Origin: Paralithodes platypus
Lineage: Eukaryota > Arthropoda > Malacostraca > Decapoda > Lithodidae
DNA length: 64,000 nucleotides
NCBI GenBank assembly: GCA_032716605.1
Contig: CM064545.1
Coordinates: forward strand, 5,973,963-6,037,962
Direction: 5' to 3'
Part shown: one piece after another, positions 11,895 to 22,085 of the stretch
How positions within the stretch are numbered: the first letter of the stretch is position 1
Layout of the letters: the number at the start of each line of letters is the position of its first letter
Program-made: the position numbers and the translations under genes
The notes under the pieces: model-generated
Told to the model about the DNA's origin: nothing
What the model saw: the letters and a program-made list of their open reading frames with translations, nothing else
The model's database searches: none

Positions 11895-12282
11895 GTTGGC
11901 TCGCTACCGCTCACCAGGAAAATATTGAAACCTGGATGGGGTAAACGTCTTAAAACAGTAGGCTGAACGGGGCTGCACGGATACAAGGCAAAGAGAGAGG
12001 GAGAGAAATAGAAAAAAACAAAAAACGAGGAGAGAGGGAGAGAAAGAGAAAACAAAAAACAGCGAGGTGGGCTCAATGTTTGAGTTACGGCTTAAAAATT
12101 GAGCCCACCTCGCCTTTTTTAGTTTTCTCTTTCTCTCCCTCTCTCCTCGTTTTTTGTTTGTTTTCTATTTATCTTTCTCTCTCTTTGCCTTGTATCCGTT
12201 CGGCCCCGTTCAGCCTACTGTTTTAAGACGTTTACCCCCATTCAGGTTTCAATATTTTCCTGGTGAGCGGTAGCGAGCCAAC
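11895..12282. repeat. 388-bp near-perfect palindrome (foldback element)
   Basis: Left arm begins GTTGGCTCGCTACCGCTC and the right arm is its complement, running inward about 175 bp on each side. The centre, about 12063-12115, is itself an inner hairpin built on GCGAGGTGGGCTCAA. The outer end resembles single copies of the same phrase at about 12383 and 63706, so it looks like the terminus of a dispersed element. No protein is encoded. The right arm is followed by a short (AT)n. Superfamily unknown. Confidence 0.75.
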
Positions 12283-12690
12283 ATATATATATATATATTT
12301 TTGTTTTGAGAGCAAGCTAAATTTGTACATTTTTCGATAGAAAAATTTCTCCGGCGAAGCCGGATTTCTCCATATAATGCTGGTTCGCTATCGCTTGCCA
12401 GGAAGATATCGATACTTGGATACTTGGATACATATTGAAAAATAAATCCATAATTCCATAGATGCGCAGACACTCAGACATACCCACACAATTATATTTA
12501 CATTTTGATTCGAGGGCATATGTTTTTGTAATAGACCTTATGTAAACGAGATTGTGAACTTCGAATGAAAATATAAAACAAAGTTAATGTTCTCTATGGG
12601 ACTGTTAATTGTTCAGAATAATTCGTCAGTGTATCATTGTTGTTCTCCCAAGTATTGTTCAGATATTCCGGGATAAGGCTTGTATACATT
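12283..12690. other. Unassigned stretch
   Basis: (AT)n at 12282-12298, then a phrase at about 12383-12420 (GGTTCGCTATCGCTTGCCAG) related to the palindrome ends. Otherwise AT-rich with no coding signal. Confidence 0.5.
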
Positions 12691-12699
12691 GATCCGTAG

Positions 12700-12912
12700 A
12701 TACACACACACACACACACACAATGTCCAGCTTTTCCAAATTTCGCCTTTTCACACACACACACACACACACACACTCACTACAGCACACATACATGCAC
12801 AGTTGCACACACACTCTACAACACACACGCACACACACGCATAGAATGTCCAACTTTTCCACATTTCGTCTTTTCACACACACTAACACACACACACACA
12901 CACACACACACA
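12700..12912. repeat. Compound (CA)n minisatellite
   Basis: Three CA blocks alternate with a unique segment of about 35 bp, AATGTCCAGCTTTTCC and onward, present at about 12721 and again, slightly changed, at about 12845. The larger unit is therefore about 124 bp. Translations rich in THTH or VCVC here are artefacts. Confidence 0.9.
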
Positions 12913-12925
12913 AATGGCATTCTCA

Positions 12926-13371
12926 TATTCGCCATAACTTGCACAACCTCCGCGGTTTCATCTCATTACATCGTCCAACATTCGAAAGTCAATCTCTGTG
13001 CATCCGCCATTTTCGCCCTTTGTCTCACTTCATCCGCCCTTAATCGCCCTCAATTGTCGCACAATATTCGTCATTATCGCCAAAGATTGCGCCATAATCG
13101 TCCTTTGGTCTTACTTCCGTCGCACTTCATTCGAGGAAATTCGTCTTTTTCGCTTACATTCGATTTCATTCGCTTCTGAAAAACCCATATTCGTCGCGAT
13201 TTTTGGGACATAGGCAAAAAACACGGTCGCACGGCGGTCGCCATCGAAAAATCGCACAGCAGGATACCCCCTTTAGCTCTTAAGATAATAATGTTATCTA
13301 CTTCTAGTTTAACAATTACTTGCACATGAATCATGTGATACCATCTCATAATGTAAAGCCACGGGTATCAC
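12926..13371. other. CpG-rich quasi-periodic stretch
   Basis: To about 13210 the sequence repeats short phrases ATTCG, TTCGTC and CGCC (minus strand: GCGAAT, GGCGAT) at irregular 10-20 bp spacing, with many CpGs against an AT-rich background. No frame is convincing as protein. From 13210 to 13371 I recognise nothing. Confidence 0.45.
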
Positions 13372-13422
13372 AAATTACTCCAACATCCCCACTGAGCAAC
13401 ATACGTGAGGCTCACAACTACT
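13372..13422 (+). repeat. Left-edge unit of the 43-bp satellite
   Basis: One complete 43-bp unit (ACTCCAACATCCCCACTGAG and onward, 13377-13419), preceded by the tail of a degenerate one. It ends CACAACTACT and LINE-C begins at once. The same satellite resumes directly after LINE-C at 18161, in the phase expected if LINE-C had landed inside the array with an ACT overlap. Confidence 0.8.
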
Positions 13423-13466
13423 GCGTCGTTACATACAAGAAAGTTGAGTAAAATATTCTTATAGAT

Positions 13467-14582
13467 ATGAATACCAAGGACGTTTGCAGTATCTGTAGGG
13501 ACAGAGTGAGAGACAAACGTGGCACAAAATGCCAAATATGCAAAGACAAGTTTCATTGGTGCTGCATAGGACTTTCAACACCGATAAACATGGCTTATAA
13601 TAATAAGGGGAAGAACTTCCATTTTTGCAACAGCTGTGCCGAGTTCAAAATGCAAATCATCCAGACTGTGGACAAAACAGAGGTACAAGATAGACCTAAA
13701 TATAGCCAAGAGGTGGTGTTATTCCAACAACACTGGGGAAACACACCAAGAATTTTTCCTCATACATCCCTGACCACAATTGTATCGACGTCACCAAATA
13801 CCACACCGCCGCCGCCTCCCACCTCCCCACATGACCCACCCCACTCCACACCTCTGCCATCTGCCTACTTACGCCCGGCAGATCATGACACCCAGCCCCC
13901 CTCTACACCACCTCATAACACCACACCATCCCTAAACCACACAACTATCTCCCCCAACTACCAGACCTCCCCCTCCCAGACCCAACTAGCCCCGCAGCAT
14001 AGCTCACCACCTGCCCACCTACAACCGACACGTAACTCCACCCCCCTGCAGGCCTCACCCACCCCTACACCAAGCCCACTATCAACCACAACCACACTTA
14101 GCTCACCACATAACCCCTCGCAGCCCCAGCCACACCTACTGGGGTTGTCTACACCAGTGTGCAGATATTATCTGGAAAGAAGGTGCTACTTTGGTCAAAA
14201 GGGCCAATATAATGGGAAGTCATGTAGATTTGCTCATCCCCAAATTTGCAACAACATAACCAGTCATGGAAAATTTAGATTTGGTGAAACCTGCAAATAC
14301 CACCACCCATCCCTTTGCAAGACATCACTTGAGAACAAGACCTGCTACAATATGAAATGCCCAGCTTTTCATATTAAAGGGACTTGGAGATATGCTAGAG
14401 CTAACACAAATGGTAGCCCAAAAAACTCTCTAGCTATGCGAGGACGAGACAGAGGAAAAAGGCAAGGAGGGAAAGGGCAGACGAAGAAGCTGAAGAGACT
14501 GAGGGAGATGGAGGAGCACATAGAACACCTCGAGCACCTCCTGGCCTCCCAAGAGTGGCCAATACATCCTGAAGACTATTAG
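13467..14582 (+). CDS. LINE-C ORF1: PHD finger plus CCCH fingers, 371 aa
   Basis: Intact ORF1 of LINE-C. Residues 7-53 form a PHD-type zinc finger: CSIC, CQIC, FHWCC and CNSC in order. Residues about 100-220 are Pro/Ser/Thr-rich and probably disordered. Residues about 230-310 hold three CCCH-like fingers: CRYYLERRCYFG with CRFAH; CNNITSHG with CKYHH; CKTSLENKTC with CPAFH. The C-terminus is basic, with a short coiled coil (LREMEEHIEHLEHLL). ORF1 products of LINEs coat the element RNA and help carry it; CCCH fingers commonly bind RNA, and a PHD finger could dock on histone tails. The start ATG at 13467 is the first in frame after the leader. Confidence 0.85.
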   Translation: MNTKDVCSICRDRVRDKRGTKCQICKDKFHWCCIGLSTPINMAYNNKGKNFHFCNSCAEFKMQIIQTVDKTEVQDRPKYSQEVVLFQQHWGNTPRIFPHTSLTTIVSTSPNTTPPPPPTSPHDPPHSTPLPSAYLRPADHDTQPPSTPPHNTTPSLNHTTISPNYQTSPSQTQLAPQHSSPPAHLQPTRNSTPLQASPTPTPSPLSTTTTLSSPHNPSQPQPHLLGLSTPVCRYYLERRCYFGQKGQYNGKSCRFAHPQICNNITSHGKFRFGETCKYHHPSLCKTSLENKTCYNMKCPAFHIKGTWRYARANTNGSPKNSLAMRGRDRGKRQGGKGQTKKLKRLREMEEHIEHLEHLLASQEWPIHPEDY

Positions 14583-14590
14583 GTACACAT

Positions 14591-17500
14591 AGTACTCCAA
14601 ACAATCTCTCCCAAATCTTGTTTGCAAATATCCAAGGCCTAAAAAATAGAACCACGAACAAAGTACCATTTATTAGGGGCCTGCTAGAAGAAGGAAACGC
14701 TATATTTGCAGCTCTCACAGAAACTCACATTAAAGATCAGGAAGATAGTGAGGTATGGATTCCTGGTTACAACCTACATAGAGCAGACAGAACGCATAGA
14801 TCACATGGAGGTGTAGCCTTGTACATCCATGACTCACTGATATGTACTGAATTCCTAAATAACAGTAATGAAGTGGTGGAAATACTTGGAGTTAAAATAG
14901 AATCCCTAAATTTAGCAGTTATTGTTGCATACAGGCCACCAGACGCATCCCGAGAAGAATTCAAAACCCAGCTCAACAAAATAAAATTAGAAGTGGAAAC
15001 CCTGGGGAACCCAACACCAAATATTATATGGCTAGGAGACTTTAACTTACCAAACATTAAATGGAGACAACTAGAAAACCAGTTAGTGGCAAACAACACC
15101 GGAGAAGCAAATACGAGGGAGCTTTTTGAACTTTGCGATTTTTTTAGTCTTACCCAACATATTGCTGAACCCACACGGGAAAACAATATCTTAGACCTGG
15201 TCTTCACTAACAACGACTTAGCTCGCATTGCGTGGATTCCCCTTGACGAACAAGTAACTGAGTAACACAGCATTAACATATCGGACACAACATACTCAGA
15301 TCATAAATTAATTGAGACCAAAACAACCTTAGAAAGTGTACAGACAACCTCAGAATCGAGAACAAAAACCGGCCCCTTCAGTAAATTTAACTTCAATAAC
15401 AAAAACATTAGGTGGGAAGAGGTAAATCAAGAAATGGAGGAAATAGACTGGGAAGATTTAATGGATAACCTGACACCAGCAGAATGTCTAGTCTTAATAA
15501 CAGAAACCATGACCCAAATCTGTAGCCACCATATACCTGCAAGACAAACAAAACGAAGAAGCAAACAAGATCGGGAAAGGAGGAGGTTGTACAGAAGAAG
15601 AAAATTACTCACACAAAGACGCACACATCAAAATCTACAGGATAGGCAAAAGGTCGAAATAGATAGAGAAATTGTGGAAATTGAACAAAGGCTAAGAATA
15701 TCATATGAACTACAACATATGGAAGAGGAGAGGAAAGCTATAGCAGGTATAAAGGAAAATTCCAAATACTTCTTTTCATACGCCAAACAAAAGGCTAAAA
15801 CAACATCAAACATCGGCCCACTGAGCAAAGGGGACGGCTCTTTCACAGGGGACAAAAAAGGAAATGAGCGAACTCTTAAGCAGGCAGTATGAAATGGTAT
15901 TCAGTGAGCCTGATGAAACAAAAGTCATCAGAGACCAAAATATATTTTTCATGGAAACCTCCCCCACAGAAACCCCTCAGATGCTGGATATTGATTTCGG
16001 TCCAAAAGACATAGAAGAGGCCATTTCCAACATGTCATTCCACTCGGCACCAGGCCCGGACTCATGGAATTCGATCCTAATGAAGAAATGTAAGGAAAAC
16101 CTCTCAAAATCCCTGGCTATAATGTGGAGAAGGAGTCTAGACACTGGTGACATACCAGATAGCTTGAAAAACGAATAATTGCCCCACTGCATAAAGGAGG
16201 GAGTAAAGCACTACCAAAAAACTACCGCCCGGTAGCTCTAACCTCACATCATTAAAGTTTTCGAGCGAGTCCTGCGAAGCAAAATTTCAACATTCATGGA
16301 GACAAATGAACTACACAACACCGGGCAACATGGGTTCAGAGCGGGAAGATCATGTCTCTCACAACTTTTGGAACACTATGACAAAATTCTTAAAGCGCTA
16401 CAAGAAAAGAAAAACGTGGATGTCATTTACACCGATTTTGCTAAGGCATTTGATAAATGTGACCATGGTATAATAGCCCACAAACTGAAAGCAAAAGGTA
16501 TAACTGGGAAAATCGGACGGTGGATATACAATTTCCTCGTAAACCGAAAACAATCGGTAGCAGTAAACCAAGTCACATTCTGAGCCTTCGGATGTCAAAA
16601 GCTCAGTGCCCCAAGGAAACAGTGCTAGCGCCCCTTCTGTTCCTCATACTAATATGCGACATAGATACCAACACCAGACACAGTACGGTGTCGTCTTTTG
16701 CTGATGACACAAAATTAAGCAAGATAGTAAACACACAAGAGGACACGGGCCGACTGCAGGAAGACATGAATGTAGTGTTCCAGTGGACCAGGGAAAACAA
16801 CATGCAATTCAATGAGGAAAAATTCCAATTAATACGGTACGGAGATAATAATGGTGTTAAAGAAATTACAAATTACTTAACAGAATCTAGCCACATAATA
16901 GAACGGAAAGACAGTGTGAAAGACCTTGGGGTATTAACCCTTAAAAAGCGGCTCACCACTTAAGTCGAGTTAAATAAAGCTGGATTATGTGGCGGCGCTC
17001 GACATAACTCGAGTGGCAATTTCAGCACGTAATGTGGCTGAGAGAGAGAGACAAGTGGTGGCAGGAGACTAGCGAGCGTATGACTGCTCCCGACCACCGC
17101 GGCGAACCTACTGACACAAATCTCAGCTCCCTCCTCCCTCTCTCACTCGCTACATACTCAATTATGTACCGAAAGTACCGAATTACCTGCTTTTTGCACT
17201 CGCGTTGCACGGTTATTGCAAGAAAACTATCCATCATACAAGGATCGTTATGGTGTCATTCGAAAGCTCTGTTTATACCCTTTCAGGGATAGATACTTGT
17301 TTTACGTTCTGGGTCTTATTTAGGCATGAAAATGATCACGTAAACAGCCCTATTTTGGCTAAAAACACCCCGCTGGGCGGTAACCACATACTAAAACCGC
17401 ATAGGCCGTGTAAGGTGTTAATGTCTGAAAATATGGGTTTCAAAGTACATAACCAGGTCAAAGTGGCAGCTGCGAAACGTCTAACGGGTTGGATTCTGCG

Positions 17501-18115
17501 TACTTTTAAAACACGCGGTGAATTGCCTATGATAACGCTCTTCAAATCTCTAGTGCTACCGCGGCTTGAATACTGTAGCGTATTAACATCCCCATACAAA
17601 GCAGGTGAAATAAATGACGTAGAGAGTGTACAAAGAAATTTCACTTCGCATACAGTATAAGTTCGATAAAACATCTACACTATTGGGAGCGTTTAAGACT
17701 AAGAGCACTGAATCTGTACTCACTGGAACGTAGAAGAGAACGTTACCTAATAATATACACATGGAAAATCGCAGAGGGTTTAGTACCAAACCTACATACT
17801 CCGATAGTCATGAAATTCAGTGATAGGAGAGGCTGGGAATGCGAAATCCCCCGGATGAATAACAGGGGTGCTATGGGCTCTCTGCGAGAGGGCTGGTTAT
17901 CACACAGAGGCCCACGTCTCTTCAACAAACTCCCACGGCGAGTAAGAGACATGAGGGACATCTCGTTAGACAACTTCAAGAGAGCCCTAGATGTCGAACT
18001 GCAAAAAGTGCCAGACGAGCCCATCCTCGCAAGGGAGCGAGCTGTCGCTTCAAACAGTCTACGGCACCAAATCACCACCCATTACGAGGGGCGTCGCGCT
18101 CCTTGGTGCCGCTAG
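14591..18115 (+). pseudogene. LINE-C ORF2: endonuclease-RT, broken
   Basis: Endonuclease blocks: FANIQGLKNR, ALTETHIKD, HGGVALYI, IIWLGDFNLPNIKW, and after an in-frame TAA at 15263-15265 YSDHKLIE. A long basic linker follows (15434-15892). RT blocks: SAPGPDSWN (about 16050), QHGFRAGRSC, YTDFAKAFDKCDH, VLAPLLFLI and SFADDTKLSK (about 16700). The C-terminal region resumes after the TTAA element at 17422 and ends with the stop at 18113-18115. Breaks: the TAA at 15263, frameshifts near 15880, 16180, 16250, 16590 and 17660, and the inserted element. Confidence 0.85.
16938..17417. mobile_element. TTAA-flanked MITE, family A copy 2 (480 bp)
   Basis: The element lies exactly between TTAA at 16934-16937 and TTAA at 17418-17421, inside LINE-C ORF2. 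Ends: CCCTTAAAAAGCGGC on the left, GCCGTGTAAGGTG on the right (reverse complement CACCTTACACGGC). Deleting 484 bp leaves the LINE reading frame continuous, TTA being one Leu codon on both sides. It is the same length as, and nearly identical in reverse complement to, 31321-31800. No protein of its own; a 71-residue antisense frame is shared with the sister copy at all but one visible position simply because the DNA is so similar. Confidence 0.9.
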
Positions 18116-18160
18116 AGGAGCGGCGAACACATCCAAAGGTATCCAAAGGTAAGGAAAGGT

Positions 18161-19566
18161 ACTCCAACATCCCCACTGAGCAACATACGTGAGGCTCACA
18201 ATTACTACAACATCCCCATTGAGCAACATACGTGAGGCTCACAACTACTCCAACATCCCCACTGAGCAACATACGTGAGGCTCACAACTACTCCAACATC
18301 CCCATTGAGCAACATACGTGAGGCTCACAATTACTCCAACATCCCCACTGAGCAACATACGTGAGGCTCACAATTACTACAACATCCCCATTGAGCAACA
18401 TACGTGAGGCTCACAACTACTCCAACATCCCCACTGAGCAACATACGTGAGGCTCACAACTACTCCAACATCCCCATTGAGCAACATACGTGAGGCTCAC
18501 AATTACTCCAACATCCCCACTGAGCAACATACGTGAGGCTCACAATTACTCCAACATCCCCACTGAGCAACATACGTGAGGCTCACAACTACTCCAACAT
18601 CCCCACTGAGCAACATATGTGAGGCTCACAATTACTCCAACATCCCCACTGAGCAACATACGTGAGGCTCACAACTACTCCAACATCCCCATTGAGCAAC
18701 ATACGTGAGGCTCACAATTACTCCAACATCCCCACTGAGCAACATACGTGAGGCTCACAATTACTCCAACATCCCCACTGAGCAACATACGTGAGGCTCA
18801 CAACTACTCCAACATCCCCACTGAGCAACATATGTGAGGCTCACAATTACTCCAACATCCCCATTGAGCAACATACGTGAGGCTCACAATTACTCCAACA
18901 TCCCCACTGAGCAACATACGTGAGGCTCACAATTACTCCAACATCCCCACTGAGCAACATACGTGAGGCTCACAACTACTCCAACATCCCCACTGAGCAA
19001 CATACGTGAGGCTCACAACTACTCCAACATCCCCATTGAGCAACATACGTGAGGCTCACAACTACTCCAACATCCCCACTGAGCAACATACGTGAGGCTC
19101 ACAACTACTCCAACATCCCCACTGAGCAACATATGTGAGGCTCACAACTACTCCAACATCCCCACTGAGCAACATACGTGAGGCTCACAATTACTCCAAC
19201 ATCCCCACTGAGCAACATACGTGAGGCTCACAATTAATCCAACATCCCCACTGAGCAACATACGTGAGGCTCACAATTACTCCAACATCCCCACTGAGCA
19301 ACATACGTGAGGCTCACAATTAATCCAACATCCCCACTGAGCAACATACGTGAGGCTCACAATTAATCCAACATCCCCTCTGAGCAACATACGTGAGGCT
19401 AACAATTACTCCAACATCCCACTGTGCAACATACGTGAGGCTCACAATTACTCCAACATCCCCTCTGAGCAACATACGTGAGGCTAACAATTACTCCAAC
19501 ATCCCCACGCAACATACATGAGGCTCACAATTACTCCAACATCACCACTGAGCAGTGAGGCTCACT
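18161..19566 (+). repeat. 43-bp satellite array, about 32 units
   Basis: Head-to-tail 43-bp units, ACTCCAACATCCCCACTGAG then CAACATACGTGAGGCTCACA then ATT or ACT. Variants: CACTG/CATTG, ATACGTG/ATATGTG, ACTCC/ACTAC. Units 1-4 and 5-8 carry the same variant series, a 172-bp higher-order repeat; similar four- to five-unit blocks follow. The right end decays (deletions from about 19400). There are no unique spacers, so it is not CRISPR. Confidence 0.95.
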
Positions 19567-19734
19567 GTATATCGAGGACACCGAGGACCGAGGACACGCA
19601 GGAACGAGGATCGAGGACTGAGGGCAGACAGGTAATAAATGAAGATCCGAGCTGAACCAAAAATTTGAATAAAGAGCGTTCTGTGAATTCCAAATCCAAA
19701 ACTTTGTATGTTTTCTATGCAAGCGCTCGTAGCA
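19567..19734. other. Short purine-rich repeat and unassigned sequence
   Basis: GAGGAC/GAGGAT motifs repeat about six times at 19573-19622 after the satellite. The remainder to LINE-D is unassigned. Confidence 0.5.
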
Positions 19735-21400
19735 TACGCACTACATTTTCAGCTTTAGACGAACTAGTGTGTTTACGGAAAATTACGATGTTATTGGCAT
19801 ACAGAATCTTGGCTTAATACAGAAGACAGAGACTTTTTAGCCGAGTATTCACTTCCCGGTTATATGTTTGAGAAAAGCCGAATTAATAGAAATGGAGGTG
19901 GAGTTTTATTTGTTATCAAAGAAAGTTTTAACCCGACCCTCTTGTCAAAACCGTCAAATTGTGAACGTCGACAACATCCTTTGTGCTAATAAAGAATAAT
20001 AAAGGTATAAAATAATACTTGCACTAATAGACCTCCAGCTCAATCAGTGCAAACTGACCGAGAAATTTATGAGCAAATTGCAGACTTACGTAACTCGCAA
20101 GATACCGTAATTTTTGGCGACTTCAATTTACCTGTGACCAAGTGGGGAGCTAGTATTACTTCACACTCTGGACAAGACCTGTATGCAAACTTGCAAGAAA
20201 GTTCGCTATATCAATTTGTTAGATCTTCACACCGTGGAAATAATGTCCTTGACCTTGTACTTTCAACAAAAGAAGAATTGATAGAGAATTTGAATGTCGG
20301 TGATGAATTCAGTAACAGCGACCATCGTACGATAACTTTCAGTTTAAAGTTTACTAGTAACGAACCAAATAGCAGCATCGAGAAAGTCCCTAATTTCAAG
20401 CAAGCAAACTCTCGTAAACTTAGAGCAATGTTTGAAGAAACTGACTGGAGCTTTTTAATTAACAATAACGACATAAATACATCTTGGGAATCATTCGCAA
20501 ACACTTACCTAAAAGCAGTGCAAGACTGCATACCATCGAAAATACGGCGTACAGGCCATAATGATAAGCCCATATGGTGGAATAACGATATTTTAAACTG
20601 TCTGCTTGCTAAAAAGTTTGCTAATGATAGATTAAAATCCTCACAAAATTACGAAGAACGGTTGAAATTTGCAGTACTACGACGCAACGCCAAAAGGTTA
20701 ATTAACCCACTGAGCCCAAGCTAGTTTATAATAAATGTACCACCAGGGAACACCAGGTTTTGAAAACAAAACAAAACACCAGAAACAATAGTGAATGGGT
20801 TAGGAATGAAGGAAAAAAAAAAAAAATCAAAAAGGTCAAAAAGGGGGTCCTACGGAGCCAAGAAAGTGGATTTTACAAGAATAAAAATTTGAAAGCAAAA
20901 ACACCCAAAAAAAGCATGTTTGCGCACTCACGCGCACACGGTTGGACTTTGAGAGTTGTCAAAATTGGCATTGTTGCGTGGGATACTTACACAGTTCCAT
21001 ACAAATCTGAGCCCTCTAGGTGCCTTGGGACCGGAGTAACAGTGACGCAACATATGCGTCGCTGGGGTTTAGCGTTACATATATTGCCGATGCAACGTTT
21101 GCGTCGCTGGGGCTTAGTGGGTTAATCAAAGTAAAAAGACCCTGGAGTTACATGTTGCGAATCAAAGTAAAACAAACCCAAAAGAATTCTATAGTTATAT
21201 CAGAAAGAAGAGAGTAGTTACTTCAACTGTAGGACCGTTAATCGATGAAGTTAGAGAATATACCAAAGACGAAGTACAATGAGTAATGCCCTCAATACCT
21301 TCTTTGCATCAGTTTTTTACAACAGAAGACCTCATTGATATCCTTACAGCATCGCCGATTCAGATAGATAATTCTGATGTTCTAAGCAATATCACCATTA
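19735..21400 (+). mobile_element. LINE-D copy 1 (CR1-like), runs into assembly gap
   Basis: Endonuclease and linker part of a CR1-like LINE, homologous over its length to the antisense copy at 28005-30670. ORF2 is open from 20047 to 20700: VIFGDFNLPVTKWG, NNVLDLVL and NSDHRTITF are endonuclease blocks. The upstream part (19740-20040) contains the WLN and NGGGVLFVIK blocks in broken frames. A 416-bp TTAA element (20706-21121) interrupts ORF2. Coding resumes at 21126 and stops at the N-run, so RT is not seen. Confidence 0.85.
20706..21121. mobile_element. TTAA-flanked MITE, family B (416 bp)
   Basis: TTAA at 20702-20705 and 21122-21125 flank it. Ends CCCACTGAGCCC and, in reverse complement, CCCACTAAGCCCC: a terminal inverted repeat of about 12 bp. 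The sister LINE-D copy on the minus strand near 30083 lacks it and reads straight through TTAATTAA. It contains two copies of TTTGCGTCGCTGGGG or ATGCGTCGCTGGGG near its right end. No transposase. Confidence 0.85.
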
Positions 21401-21500
21401 NNNNNNNNNNNNNNNNNNNNNNNNNNNNNNNNNNNNNNNNNNNNNNNNNNNNNNNNNNNNNNNNNNNNNNNNNNNNNNNNNNNNNNNNNNNNNNNNNNNN
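21401..21500. other. Assembly gap (100 N)
   Basis: One hundred undetermined bases, a placeholder of unknown true length. LINE-D is cut on the left and the poly(A) side of antisense LINE-B begins on the right. Confidence 1.
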
Positions 21501-22085
21501 CCTTTTATGCCTCGCAGAAAAATGCTGTGTTTTTTTTTGTTTTTGTTTTTTCTATGTGATTGAGGGAGGCAAAAGGCATAACTGCCTATAGCGAGTGCCT
21601 CCCCCATAGTTGAAAGAGTGACAGGGCCAAAATCAAGGGACATTCGAGCCAAAATGCCTGGACACACGGAGTTTGAAGCAATTTAAGTCATAGGAAGCGG
21701 GAAAAACTGATTCTGGGAGAGAGTTCCAGAGCTCAGCTGTTGAGTAGAAGAAAGCGATAGAATAGCGAGAGAGATGCAACATTGCGGCGGAGAGAGAGAG
21801 ATTGCATAGAGTTGGTGAGTGGACGGGAGTTAATGATACGAAAGGCCTTCCTTTCAACCTTGTCTAGGAGAGCGGTGTGAGAGGAACCCCCCCACACATG
21901 TGAACAATACTCAATACAAGGGCGCACTATGCCCCTGTACAGAGCAAGAAGCTGTGCAGGGGAAAATAACCCCCTAAGGCGGTTGAGCACACCCAGCTTC
22001 TGGGAGGCTGCCTTAGCAAGACTGGTAATATGGTCCTTCCAAATGAGAGCAGAAGAAAAAGAGACCCCAAGAATATTGAGAGAAG

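Larger units (their letters stand above)
13423..18160 (+). mobile_element. LINE-C (CR1-like), two ORFs, near full length
   Basis: A complete-looking non-LTR retrotransposon: short 5' leader, ORF1 (13467-14582), ORF2 (about 14590-18115) and a 3' tail built on a decamer like ATCCAAAGGT (18130-18160). ORF2 uses FADD in the RT palm, as CR1/L2-type elements do, and the short tandem 3' tail also fits that group. A 480-bp TTAA element interrupts ORF2 at 16938-17417. Satellite units abut both ends. ORF2 is broken elsewhere too, so the copy is inactive. Confidence 0.88.

Noticed and set aside
12594..13043. Frames rich in VCVC or THTH
   Set aside because: Translated CA/TG minisatellite.
17022..17292. 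71-aa and 86-aa frames shared with 31446-31716
   Set aside because: Shared only because the two MITE copies are nearly identical; the frames contain no domain and are not kept in the more diverged copy at 62483.
18161..19566. CRISPR-like regular repeats
   Set aside because: The 43-bp units are contiguous with no spacers and the DNA is eukaryotic; it is a satellite.
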